A stretch of DNA of 64,000 bases, taken from NCBI RefSeq assembly GCF_014192155.1, contig NZ_JACHXO010000008.1, positions 248,001 through 312,000 on the forward strand, read 5' to 3'. Positions 17,400 to 25,056 of this stretch are shown here, in pieces; the first letter of the stretch is position 1, and each line of letters opens with the position of its first letter. The DNA comes from Roseateles terrae (GTDB taxonomy: Bacteria; Pseudomonadota; Gammaproteobacteria; Burkholderiales; Burkholderiaceae_C). The translations under genes and the position numbers were made by a program. A model generated the notes under the pieces. It worked only from the letters and a program-made list of their open reading frames with translations. It had not been told where the DNA came from and ran no database searches.

Positions 17400-18626
17400 A
17401 TGACAGCCAAGACTTCTGCCAACACCTCCGCCAAGACCTCCGACGTGACTTCCCCGACCGCTGCTTCCGATGCCGTGTCCGCCAGCGGCATCGACATCCA
17501 CGCCCCGACCGAACTGCTGGGCGGCCTGAGCCCGGAACAGTTCATGCAGCGCCACTGGCAGAAGGAGCCGCTGCTGGTGCGTCAGGCCCTGCCGGGCGTC
17601 ACGCCGCCGATCGACCGTGCCACCGTGGCGCGGCTGGCCGCCAGCGATGAGGTGGAAAGCCGCCTCGTCAGCCAGCAGCCGCAGGACCGCTGGTCCTTGC
17701 GCCAGGGACCGATCGCCAAGCTGCCGGCCTGGACCAAGCCCCAGTGGACAGTGCTGCTGCAGGGGCTGGACCTGCATGTCCCCGCGGCCGAAGCGCTGCT
17801 GAGCCGCTTCCGCTTTGTACCGGAAGCGCGGCTGGATGACCTGATGCTCTCCTACGCCAGCGACGGTGGCGGCGTCGGCCCGCATTTCGATTCCTATGAC
17901 GTCTTCCTCATCCAGGTGAGCGGCCGCCGTCATTGGCATATCGGCCGTCGCGGCGTGGCCACCACCGGCACCCTGCGGGACGATGTGCCGCTCAAGGTGC
18001 TGGCCGACTTCACGCCGGAGCAGGACTTCATCCTGGAGCCGGGCGACCTGCTGTACCTGCCGCCGGGCTGGGCCCATGACGGCGTGGCGGTGGGGGGCGA
18101 CTGCATGACCGCCTCGGTGGGTTTCCGTTCCCCGTGGCGGGCGGAGCTGGCCAATGAATTGCTGGTGCGACTGACCGATGAGGGCGACGAAGATGAAGCC
18201 CCCGGCTCCGACCTGATGTACGCCGATCCTCGCCAGCCGGCCACTGGCGCCCCCGGCCAGATTCCCGAGGCGCTGCTGACCTTCGCTCGCGAAGCGGTGA
18301 TGAAGGCGGTGCAGGAGCCGCTGGCGCTGGAGCGTGCCCTGGGCGAGGCGCTGACGGAACCCAAACCGCATGTCTTCTTCGAAGCCGGGGAGGGCCTGCC
18401 GGAAGGCGTGGATGTCCGTCTGGATGCCCGCAGCCGCATGATGTATGACACTGCCCACATCTTCATCAACGGTGCCGCGTTCCGGGCGGGTGGCCTGGAT
18501 GCCACGTTGATGCGGCGCCTGGCGGATCAGCGCCGCCTGACCGCCGCCGATGTGGCGGCACTGAGCGAAGACGCCCGAACGCTGCTCGACCAATGGGCCG
18601 AGGACGGCTGGGTGCAAATCGACTGA
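17400..18626 (+). CDS. roxA: Cupin/JmjC-type ribosomal protein L16 hydroxylase (RoxA/YcfD family)
   Basis: Fe(II)/2-oxoglutarate oxygenase, 408 residues; its E. coli homologue YcfD hydroxylates an Arg of ribosomal protein L16. The N-terminal Thr/Ser-rich stretch (about 35 residues) is followed by the family start LLGGLSPEQFMQRHWQKEPL. The metal site HFDSYDVFLIQ (HXD) and the distal His in LPPGWAHDGVAVGGDC are intact, and RRHWHIGR follows the first motif. The C-terminal dimerisation and winged-helix parts are also present (DARSRMMYDTAHIFINGAAF). I chose ATG 17400 since the upstream codons lack similarity. The stop is within an 8-bp tandem repeat. Confidence 0.93.
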   Translation: MTAKTSANTSAKTSDVTSPTAASDAVSASGIDIHAPTELLGGLSPEQFMQRHWQKEPLLVRQALPGVTPPIDRATVARLAASDEVESRLVSQQPQDRWSLRQGPIAKLPAWTKPQWTVLLQGLDLHVPAAEALLSRFRFVPEARLDDLMLSYASDGGGVGPHFDSYDVFLIQVSGRRHWHIGRRGVATTGTLRDDVPLKVLADFTPEQDFILEPGDLLYLPPGWAHDGVAVGGDCMTASVGFRSPWRAELANELLVRLTDEGDEDEAPGSDLMYADPRQPATGAPGQIPEALLTFAREAVMKAVQEPLALERALGEALTEPKPHVFFEAGEGLPEGVDVRLDARSRMMYDTAHIFINGAAFRAGGLDATLMRRLADQRRLTAADVAALSEDARTLLDQWAEDGWVQID

Positions 18627-18652
18627 AGGACTGAGGGACTGAGGCACTAAGG
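18621..18652. repeat. 8-bp tandem repeat spanning the roxA stop codon
   Basis: GACTGAAG, GACTGAGG, GACTGAGG and CACTAAGG are four consecutive 8-bp units. The first contains the roxA TGA. The later units add TGA at 18632 and 18640 and TAA at 18648, so all three frames are closed. The last unit supplies AAGGA as the ribosome site of the next gene (ATG 18660). Confidence 0.75.
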
Positions 18653-18659
18653 AACTGGC

Positions 18660-19157
18660 ATGGCATTGAAAGACGGCGTCTTTGAATCGCGGGACGAGAT
18701 ACAGCAAGTCTTGCGGGAGGTCTTGCAGCTGTGTGCCACCGAGGGCGGCCGCGAGCTGTGCTGGATGGACACCGATTTCACCGACTGGCCGCTGTCCGAC
18801 GGGCCGCTGCTGGAGGCCTTGCATGCCTGGGCCCTGCCGCATCGTCATCTGCGGCTGCTGGCGGCCGACTATGAGCCGTTGCGCCGACAGCATCCGCGGT
18901 TTGTGCAATGGCGCCAATTGCATGATCACGTCATTGCGGCGAAGGCATTCGACCGTGCAGAGGCGGTGGAGCGCAGTCAGCCGTCACCGATCGGGGTGGT
19001 GCTGGCACCCGGATTGCTGGTCTTCAAGCGATGGACGCCCACTCGGGCGTCATTGAGCCTGCGCAATGCCCGCGAAGAGGCCACGACCCAGGAATGGTTT
19101 GACGCTATTGAGCAACGCTCTACCGATTCATTCGCAGGCAGCACTCTAGGCTTGTAA
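18660..19157 (+). CDS. Conserved hypothetical protein (possibly DUF7931-like)
   Basis: Cytosolic protein of 165 residues with no signal peptide or membrane segment. I recognise it only as the conserved partner found after roxA-type genes in Burkholderiales; assignment to a DUF7931-like group is tentative. Readable features are a charged first helix (FESRDEIQQVLREVLQLC), CWMDTDFTDWPLSD, a LRLLAADYEPLRRQHPRFVQW block and IGVVLAPGLLVFKRWTPTRA. The ribosome site AAGGA lies in the repeat that separates it from roxA by 33 bp, so the two are probably one operon. A role linked to L16 hydroxylation is possible but unsupported. Confidence 0.7.
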   Translation: MALKDGVFESRDEIQQVLREVLQLCATEGGRELCWMDTDFTDWPLSDGPLLEALHAWALPHRHLRLLAADYEPLRRQHPRFVQWRQLHDHVIAAKAFDRAEAVERSQPSPIGVVLAPGLLVFKRWTPTRASLSLRNAREEATTQEWFDAIEQRSTDSFAGSTLGL

Positions 19158-19177
19158 GGAGATTACAAACTGATGGC

Positions 19178-19183
19178 TATAAT
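19178..19183 (+). promoter_or_regulatory. Putative -10 element (TATAAT) of the small lipoprotein gene
   Basis: A perfect TATAAT sits about 20 bp after the preceding stop codon. TTGTAA at 19152 is the best -35 but is spaced 20 bp away, longer than ideal. The resulting transcript would have a leader of about 165 nt before ATG 19354. Confidence 0.45.
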
Positions 19184-19306
19184 CGTTGGCTAGGCGAGGA
19201 AAGCGCTCGAGGTTTTCCCCGTCTTGGTCTGCTTGAAGCTCGTGCATGCGTACTCGATCTGGATTAACCCGACGGTGGTCCTCCTGGACTGTTGTACGAC
19301 TTCATT

Positions 19307-19320
19307 AATTACCGGTAATT
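19307..19320. promoter_or_regulatory. 14-bp perfect palindrome in the lipoprotein leader
   Basis: AATTACCGGTAATT reads the same on both strands. It lies 33 bp before the lipoprotein start, within the presumed untranslated leader, in DNA much richer in AT than its surroundings. It could be an operator or an RNA stem; no partner is known. Confidence 0.45.
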
Positions 19321-19353
19321 GATTGTTCGTCTAAAAGTTACTTGAGGACAAGT

Positions 19354-19554
19354 ATGAAAAAGTCGATCCTGTTGGCCTCCCTGCTGGCCGCTGTTGCACT
19401 GACCGCTTGCGGCAAGAAGGAAGAAGCTCCGGCTCCTGCTCCTGTCGCTACCCCCGCTCCGGAAGCTTCGGCTCCCGCATCGGCTCCGGTGATGGACGCT
19501 GCTTCGGCTCCGGCCATGGACGCTTCGGCTCCCGCTTCGGCAGCCAGCAACTAA
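19354..19554 (+). CDS. Small Ala/Pro-rich lipoprotein, hypothetical
   Basis: Exported lipoprotein of 66 residues. The signal peptide MKKSILLASLLAAVALTACG ends in the lipobox LTAC, with Cys at residue 19 as the lipidation site. The mature part is a positively charged GKKEE start followed by about 45 residues of Ala/Pro/Ser/Met low complexity with repeated APASAPVMDA-like units. No fold or enzyme motif is present. ATG 19354 has GAGGACA upstream. A good -10, a long leader and a strong terminator suggest a single-gene transcript with high expression. The function is unknown; similar Ala/Pro-rich small lipoproteins recur in this order of bacteria (recalled, not checked). Confidence 0.8.
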   Translation: MKKSILLASLLAAVALTACGKKEEAPAPAPVATPAPEASAPASAPVMDAASAPAMDASAPASAASN

Positions 19555-19572
19555 GACGATCTTTTCGTCCTG

Positions 19573-19610
19573 AAAAAGCCGCCCGGGCTCTGGCCCCGGC
19601 GGCTTTTTCT
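19573..19610 (+). terminator. Rho-independent terminator of the lipoprotein gene
   Basis: AAAAAGCCGCC (19573-19583) pairs with GGCGGCTTTTT (19598-19608), with further G/C pairing inside, followed by CTTT. It is a strong classical terminator 19 bp after the stop codon. Confidence 0.9.
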
Positions 19611-19749
19611 TTGCCCGTCCTTTGTGGGCCTCGTCTGCGTCCAGTAAATGCGGCTGAAGCGCCGGACTGTCGTCGCGGAGGTTTTCTCTGGACGGGGTTT
19701 CATACTCTCCGAAGCAGACGCCGGGTATTCAACCCCGAATTGAATACCC

Positions 19750-19777
19750 AAAAAAAACGCCGCCCGAGGGCGGCGTT
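19750..19777 (-). terminator. Rho-independent terminator of bamC
   Basis: Read on the minus strand, AACGCCGCCC and GGGCGGCGTT (10-bp stem, two-base loop) are followed by a run of eight T. It lies 20 bp after the bamC stop and closes the dapA-bamC operon. Confidence 0.9.
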
Positions 19778-19797
19778 CGTTCGTCGGGGCGCTCCGA

Positions 19798-20964
19798 TCA
19801 GCGCAGATCTTCCATCAGCAACTGCAGGATGCGCTTGGCCATCTCGTTGGTCTGCTGCTGGCCCTTGTCGTCCAGGATGAGCACGGTCGAGCGCTCGCCC
19901 TCGGACTGCACCGCCACCCGGTAACGCACCGAGGTCGAGGCCTTGTCCGAGCCGAACAGGCGCGACCAGAAGCCCGGTTCATCCTTGCCAGCCTGGTTGG
20001 GGTCGGCATAACGGAGGAAGAACAGGCCCTGCTTGCGGTCGCGGTCTTCAATGGTGAAGCCATGGCGGTCCAGCGACTGGCCCACCCGGCGCCAGGCGCG
20101 GTCAAAGCCTTCGTTCAGGGCGATGCTGTTGGGCACGTCGGCCAGCGAGCGTGGCACGGCGCCCGGACGGGTCTCAGGCGCTTGCGGTTGCTGCTGGGCC
20201 GTTGCCACGGCCTGGGCAGCGTCTTCCTTGCCGCCGAGCTTGAGCAGCAGGCGCGACAGCATGATGGATTCCAGTTCCGGATCCGACGGGCGGGGCTGCC
20301 AGGCGGTGTCGTCCTTCTGGGTGTTGGTGTAGACCTCGACCATGCCCCGGTGGGCAATGTAGATGTCCGTCCCGCCATTGGGATTGCGCTCGACGCGGGT
20401 GCGGTATTTGTCCCGCTCGCCGGTGGAGTAGACCGAATCCAGCAGCGTGCCGATGCTCTTGCGGATGAAGTCCAGCGGCAGCTTGGCGCGGTTTTCGGCC
20501 CAGTTGGTTTCCATCACGCCCACGGCGGGATCTTCGGTTTCCACCTGCAGGCCACGCTCCACCCAGAAGGCCTTGAGCTGGGGCCAGAGTTCTTCGGGTG
20601 TCAGGCTGCTGTGCACCCAGCGGCTGTTGCCCAGACGCTGGAATTCGGCGTCGCCGGCCTTGGACAGGGCCACCGCGCTCGACACGGCGCCGGAGGAGCG
20701 CTGCGCATTCGTCGGCTGGCTGGCCAGCTGAGCGGCGCTGACGGTACCGCCGGCCGGGCGGGTGTCACGCGGCAGCTGGGTCAGGTCCGGCGGCACATCC
20801 AGGCCGGTGGTCTGCTTGGCCTGGGTCTTGTAGTCGACCTTGTCACCGGTGGTCATGCTGTCCAGCGAGCTGCACGCCGCCAGCGAGGCCACCGCCACCA
20901 GGCAGGCCAGGCGCACCGGGGTGGAAGCGCAGGTATCGGAAAGGGAACGAGTCACGCTAGACAT
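19798..20964 (-). CDS. bamC: Outer membrane protein assembly factor BamC (NlpB)
   Basis: Lipoprotein of the BAM complex that inserts beta-barrel proteins in the outer membrane; 388 residues. The signal peptide ends at the lipobox LAACSSLDSM. The unstructured N-terminal region binding BamD contains KVDYKTQAKQTTGLDVPPDL, the conserved family stretch. Two helix-grip domains follow (RWVHSSLTPEELWPQLKAFW and ALNEGFDRAWRRVGQSLDRH). ATG 20964 (MSSVTRSL) was chosen over the longer frame to place the signal sensibly. It lies directly downstream of dapA, as in many proteobacteria. Confidence 0.9.
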   Translation of the reverse strand: MSSVTRSLSDTCASTPVRLACLVAVASLAACSSLDSMTTGDKVDYKTQAKQTTGLDVPPDLTQLPRDTRPAGGTVSAAQLASQPTNAQRSSGAVSSAVALSKAGDAEFQRLGNSRWVHSSLTPEELWPQLKAFWVERGLQVETEDPAVGVMETNWAENRAKLPLDFIRKSIGTLLDSVYSTGERDKYRTRVERNPNGGTDIYIAHRGMVEVYTNTQKDDTAWQPRPSDPELESIMLSRLLLKLGGKEDAAQAVATAQQQPQAPETRPGAVPRSLADVPNSIALNEGFDRAWRRVGQSLDRHGFTIEDRDRKQGLFFLRYADPNQAGKDEPGFWSRLFGSDKASTSVRYRVAVQSEGERSTVLILDDKGQQQTNEMAKRILQLLMEDLR

Positions 20965-21024
20965 CTCCGTATGGTCACCGCGGCCCAGCCGCATTCAGAA
21001 ACAAGGTGAGTGATTAGAGCAGGC

Positions 21025-21906
21025 TTACAGCAGGCCGGCTTCTTTCAAGGCGTCGCCCACCAGCTGCTGGCCCTGGGCCGTCAGCGGGGTCAGGGGCAGG
21101 CGCAGATGGTTGCCGCAGCGACCCATTTGGGCCAGGGCCCACTTGGTGGGGGCCGGGCTGGGCTCGCAGAACAAATGCTTGTGCAGGCTCAGCAGCTTGA
21201 AGTGGAGCTGCGTGGCCTCGCGCACGCGGCCTTCGATGGCAGCCATGCACATGTCGTGCATGTCGCGCGGGGCCACGTTGGCGGTGACGCTCACATGGCC
21301 GCGGCCACCCAGCAGCATCAGGGTCACGGCGGTGCCGTCATCGCCCGAATAGATGCCGAAGTGCCTGGGTGCATGCTTGATCAGCCAGGCAGCGCGCTCG
21401 ATATTGCCGGTGGCTTCCTTGATGCCGAACACGCCGGGCAGGGAGGCGCAGCGCAGGGCCGTCTCGGGGCTCATGTCCGCCACGGTGCGGCCGGGCACGT
21501 TGTACAGCATCATCGGAATGTCCACCGCTTCGGCGATAGCCTTGAAGTGCTGATAGATGCCTTCCTGCGATGGCTTGTTGTAGTAGGGGACCACCGACAG
21601 CGTCGCGTCCGCACCCACCTGCTTGGCAAAGCGGCTCAGTTCGATGGCCTCGGCCGTCGAATTGGCACCGGTGCCCGCCAGCACCGGCTTGCGGCCCTTG
21701 ACGTGCTCCACGGCCACGCGGATGACCTCGCGGTTTTCTTCCATCGTGACGGTGGGGGACTCGCCCGTGGTGCCCACCACGCCGATCACGTCCGTGCCTT
21801 GGTCGATATGCCAGTCGATCAGGGCGCGCAGCCCGTCGAAGTCGATACGGCCGTCTTCATGCATCGGCGTCACCAGGGCGACGATGCTGCCAACAATTGC
21901 GTTCAT
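21025..21906 (-). CDS. dapA: 4-hydroxy-tetrahydrodipicolinate synthase
   Basis: First committed enzyme of lysine/diaminopimelate synthesis, condensing pyruvate with aspartate semialdehyde; 293 residues. The Schiff-base lysine is in [15 protein letters not shown] and the catalytic Tyr in [24 protein letters not shown] is the conserved substrate loop, and SGDDGTAV and [12 protein letters not shown] follow in the usual order. It is the first gene of dapA-bamC on the minus strand, with 60 bp between them. The region just upstream (about 21907-21992) holds no visible gene. Confidence 0.96.
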   Translation of the reverse strand: MNAIVGSIVALVTPMHEDGRIDFDGLRALIDWHIDQGTDVIGVVGTTGESPTVTMEENREVIRVAVEHVKGRKPVLAGTGANSTAEAIELSRFAKQVGADATLSVVPYYNKPSQEGIYQHFKAIAEAVDIPMMLYNVPGRTVADMSPETALRCASLPGVFGIKEATGNIERAAWLIKHAPRHFGIYSGDDGTAVTLMLLGGRGHVSVTANVAPRDMHDMCMAAIEGRVREATQLHFKLLSLHKHLFCEPSPAPTKWALAQMGRCGNHLRLPLTPLTAQGQQLVGDALKEAGLL

Positions 21907-21992
21907 TGAGGATTCCTCGAGATCTGGCGGATTCTACTGAAGCGGCGGACGGTTCCCGGACAGTGCCCGCCCGCCCCACCGGCTGGGGGGTG

Positions 21993-22676
21993 TCAGACCG
22001 GGCTGCCGGAGGGCGGGGCCAGGACGTAGCGGGGGTGGTCGCCCGGGTCGGTGCCGCGCGGGTGCACGGCAGCAACGCGCTGGACATAGCGGCCGTTGAC
22101 CGCCGAGGAGGACCCGGTGGGCGCAGGGGCGGCACCGGCATCGAGGAAGCCGTCCTCAAAGCCCACGATCCGCATCCCTTCGCACACCCTCAACAGCTCG
22201 CCGGGCTGCAGCAGGAACTCGGCCCGGGACGGTCGGCCGACGGTCTGCTGTCCGTCGGTAAAAGTTTCGTAAATCAGCCAGCCCCCGGGCGCCACGGCCG
22301 CCTTGATCAGCGGCAGCAGGGGACGCCAGAGGTAATTCGTGACCAGGACCAGATCGAACTGACGGCCGGCCAGCGGCCAGGGGGCGTTTTCGATGTCCGC
22401 TTCCACGGTCTCCACGCCGGGCAGGCCGTGAAGACTGGCCAGGGCCTGCGCATCCCGGTCCACACCGGTGACGGACAGGCCAGCCTGCGCCAGCAGTCGG
22501 ACGTGACGGCCATGGCCGCAGCCGACGTCCAGCGCGGTCAGCCCCGGACGAGCCCAGGCCTGACGCCAGCGCAGCACCCAGTCGCTGGGCGGGCTGCTTC
22601 GGGTGGCATGGGCGAGGGCGGAGGTCGGACCGGGTGAGAGGCCGGGGGGCAGGCCGGGCGTGGAGGCTGCACTCAT
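21993..22676 (-). CDS. Class I SAM-dependent methyltransferase
   Basis: Cytosolic methyltransferase of 227 residues, TehB/UbiE-like Rossmann fold. Motif I is LDVGCGHGRHVRLLAQAG, followed by the acidic SVTGVDRDAQALASL. The segment DIENAPWPLAGRQFDLVLVTN is motif II, and APGGWLIYETFTDG is the usual post-II strand. The target is unknown. The C-terminal 40 residues are Pro/Gly rich. The upstream SDR gene overlaps its start by 4 bp, so they are co-transcribed. No substrate-specific motif allows a finer name. Confidence 0.82.
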   Translation of the reverse strand: MSAASTPGLPPGLSPGPTSALAHATRSSPPSDWVLRWRQAWARPGLTALDVGCGHGRHVRLLAQAGLSVTGVDRDAQALASLHGLPGVETVEADIENAPWPLAGRQFDLVLVTNYLWRPLLPLIKAAVAPGGWLIYETFTDGQQTVGRPSRAEFLLQPGELLRVCEGMRIVGFEDGFLDAGAAPAPTGSSSAVNGRYVQRVAAVHPRGTDPGDHPRYVLAPPSGSPV

Positions 22677-23476
22677 TGCGGCCGCTGCTCCCGCTTCAGC
22701 GCCTGCATCGCCAGACGGTCCACCAGCGACGGCGCCAGCAGCTTCAGCCAGCGCCCCAGTTTGCCTTTGGTGGTCATGACGATGTCCCGCTCCCGCGCCA
22801 GCGTCCCGTTCAGGATCAGCCGCGCGCAGGTCTGCACACTCATCGCGCCGCGTTCATTCAGGCTGCTTTGTCCTGCCGCTTCACCGCGCGCATTGAACCC
22901 CCGGTACCGGATCTGCGTATCCACCACGCCCGGATAGGCAATGGTGACGCTGACCCCGTGCGAGGCCACCTCGGTGCGCAAGGCCTCGAAGAAACCGGTC
23001 ATTGCGAACTTGGTGGCCGAATAGGCGGTCCGGCCGGGAATGCCCAGCAAACCGGCCAGGCTCGACACCGCCACAATGCGCCCACGGCTGGCCTTGATGG
23101 CGGGCAGGGCGGCCTGGGTGATCCAGGCCGGCCCCCACAGGTTGATCTGCATCAGGCGCTGATACCAACCCAGGTCCTTGACCTCGTCAAACAGCGCATG
23201 GGCCGACATGCCGGCGTTGTTCACCAGCACGTCGATGCTGCCGAAGGCGCCCAAGCTTGCATGGACGAGGGCCTGGCAGTCGGTCTGGTCTTCCACGTCA
23301 CACAGCTGCACCAGGGTGCGGGCGCCCAGCGCCTCGCATTCGGCCGCGACGGCTTCCAGCTTGTCGCGCGTGCGGGCGGCCAGTACCAGCGACAGCTTGG
23401 AGCCGTCCCGCTGCGCCCATTGCCGTGCCAGTTCGGCGCCGATGCCATCCGAGGCACCGGTGATGATCACCACCAT
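22673..23476 (-). CDS. SDR family NAD(P)-dependent oxidoreductase
   Basis: Classical short-chain dehydrogenase of 267 residues. The nucleotide motif is ITGASDGIGAELARQWA, NNAGMS follows, and the catalytic Ser-Tyr-Lys can be read in VAVSSLAGLLGIPGRTAYSATKFA. The C-terminal half has YPGVVDTQI, typical of the family. I chose ATG 23476 (MVVIITGAS) because the strand motif begins there; the longer frame adds 20 unlikely residues. It overlaps the methyltransferase by 4 bp. The substrate is unknown. Confidence 0.88.
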   Translation of the reverse strand: MVVIITGASDGIGAELARQWAQRDGSKLSLVLAARTRDKLEAVAAECEALGARTLVQLCDVEDQTDCQALVHASLGAFGSIDVLVNNAGMSAHALFDEVKDLGWYQRLMQINLWGPAWITQAALPAIKASRGRIVAVSSLAGLLGIPGRTAYSATKFAMTGFFEALRTEVASHGVSVTIAYPGVVDTQIRYRGFNARGEAAGQSSLNERGAMSVQTCARLILNGTLARERDIVMTTKGKLGRWLKLLAPSLVDRLAMQALKREQRPQ

Positions 23477-23507
23477 GTTGTCTCCACGCTGAGTTCGAGT
23501 TGTCGCT

Positions 23508-23636
23508 TCAGAAGCAGCCCCAGAGCTGGTCCGCAAAGTGTTGCATCAGCGAGGGCTGGGCGTAGGCCAGGAAAACCAGCGTCAAGGCGGTCGCCACGGC
23601 CAGTGCCGCTACTGCCTGCCAGAGCCGCCGTCGCAT
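23508..23636 (-). CDS. Small single-pass membrane protein, hypothetical (42 residues)
   Basis: A 42-residue frame between the SDR and MFS genes, on the same strand: MRRRLWQAVAALAVATALTL begins it. The pattern is an Arg-rich cytosolic start, one hydrophobic helix (about residues 8-27) and a C-terminus ending in HFADQLWGCF. The positive-inside start, the clean membrane helix and the fit into a same-strand cluster support a real gene. I recall proteins of the same shape in related genomes, but cannot verify that here. It may be a subunit or regulator of the neighbouring transporter. Confidence 0.55.
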   Translation of the reverse strand: MRRRLWQAVAALAVATALTLVFLAYAQPSLMQHFADQLWGCF

Positions 23637-23650
23637 GGCCGCGGTCCTCG

Positions 23651-24904
23651 TCAAATGCCGGCAGCCGCCGCCCGACCGGGCGCACCGGGCCTGGCAATGG
23701 CGCCTTCCCGCACCGGCAGGTTGGCCAGCAGGGCCATCACACCCAGGGCGATGGCGAGCCACCACACCACGTCATAACTGCCGGTGGCGTCATACAGCTT
23801 GCCGCCCAGCCACACGCCCAGGAAGCTGCCGATCTGGTGGCTGAAGAACACGAAGCCCCCCAGCATCGACATGTGCTGCACCCCGAAGATCTGGGCCACG
23901 ATGGCATTGGTGGGCGGCACGGTGGAGAGCCACAGCACGCCCATCACGGCGGAGAAGACATACACGCTCCAGGGCGTCAGCGGCACCTGCAGGAAGATGA
24001 AGATGGCGATCGAGCGCAGTCCGTAGATGGCCGACAGCACATAGCGTTTGGGCATGTGCTGCCCGAGCGTGCCCGCCGCATAGGTGCCGATGACGTTGAA
24101 CAGCCCGATCAGCGCCAGGGCCGCGGTGGCCACCTGCGGCGACAGGCCGTGGTCCTTCAGGTAACTGGGCATGTGCACGCCGATAAACACCACCTGGAAG
24201 CCGCAGACGAAGTAGCCCAGCATCAGCAGCTGGAAGCTGCGGTAGCCAAAGGCCTCCTTCAGCGCTTCGCCGATGCTCTGATGCGGCCCGCTTGCCGCGC
24301 GGCTGCCCGCAGGCTCCCGCAGACCGATGGCCAGCGGAATGATCAGGCAGGCCGCGATAGCCAGCACAAACAGCGCGTTCTGCCAGCCGGTATGCCCGAT
24401 CAGCCAGTTTTCCACCGGCACCATCAGGAACTGGCCGAACGAACCGGCGGCGGCGGCCACCCCCATCGCCCAGGAACGGCGCTCCGGCGCCACCTGCCGG
24501 GCGATGACGCCGTACACCACCGCATAGGTGGTGCCGGATTGGGCCAGGCCGATCAAAAGGCCGGCGCTACCGAGAAAGCCCGCCGCGGTGCTCGAGACCG
24601 CCATCAGCGCCAGACCCGCCGCATACAGCAGCGCGCCGCCGACCAGGATCCGCATCGCGCCGAAGCGGTCCGCCAGCATGCCGGCCATCGGCCCGGCAAA
24701 GCCCCAGGAGAGGTTCTGCACTGCCAGGGCCAGCGAGAAGGCCTCGCGGGTCCAGCCGCGGTCCATGGTGACGGGGGTCAGCCACAGGCCGAAGCCGTGG
24801 CGAATGCCCATCGAGAGGGTGACGATGGCGGCGCCGCATAGCAGCACCTGACGCAGGCTGAGGGTCTTTCGCTCGGCGGCCGGGGCGGGTGGGGACGTGT
24901 CCAT
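23651..24904 (-). CDS. MFS transporter
   Basis: Inner-membrane major facilitator of 417 residues with about twelve membrane segments. The first segment block is VLLCGAAIVTLSMGIRHGFG. The loop 2-3 signature appears as GPMAGMLADRFGAMRILVGG, and LDH/DRFG motifs recur in the second half as TYAAGTLGQHMPKRYVL. The middle loop GSRAASGPHQSIGEALKEA is of normal length. The organisation resembles the oxalate/formate-antiporter and monocarboxylate-like branch, but the substrate cannot be read from sequence. ATG 24904 was chosen; ATG 24982 adds a Pro-rich 26-residue tail. It is followed at 14 bp by the 42-residue membrane protein and the SDR gene. Confidence 0.85.
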   Translation of the reverse strand: MDTSPPAPAAERKTLSLRQVLLCGAAIVTLSMGIRHGFGLWLTPVTMDRGWTREAFSLALAVQNLSWGFAGPMAGMLADRFGAMRILVGGALLYAAGLALMAVSSTAAGFLGSAGLLIGLAQSGTTYAVVYGVIARQVAPERRSWAMGVAAAAGSFGQFLMVPVENWLIGHTGWQNALFVLAIAACLIIPLAIGLREPAGSRAASGPHQSIGEALKEAFGYRSFQLLMLGYFVCGFQVVFIGVHMPSYLKDHGLSPQVATAALALIGLFNVIGTYAAGTLGQHMPKRYVLSAIYGLRSIAIFIFLQVPLTPWSVYVFSAVMGVLWLSTVPPTNAIVAQIFGVQHMSMLGGFVFFSHQIGSFLGVWLGGKLYDATGSYDVVWWLAIALGVMALLANLPVREGAIARPGAPGRAAAAGI

Positions 24905-25056
24905 GGGTGTGGGCGTGCCTGTGGCGGGAGGTGCGGATCCTGGTCCGGGTCGGGGCGTGGGCGACGGGGGCCGGGCGCTCATGCAGTCGAATGTAGCGTC
25001 ACCGGGACGCCCAGCCTGTCACCGAGGGAACCTTCACGCTCAGGGAGAGCCCCAGG

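Noticed and set aside
22634-24841. A 735-residue open frame antisense to the SDR and MFS genes
   Set aside because: Low-complexity His/Gln/Arg composition and no motif; the minus-strand genes have full motifs.
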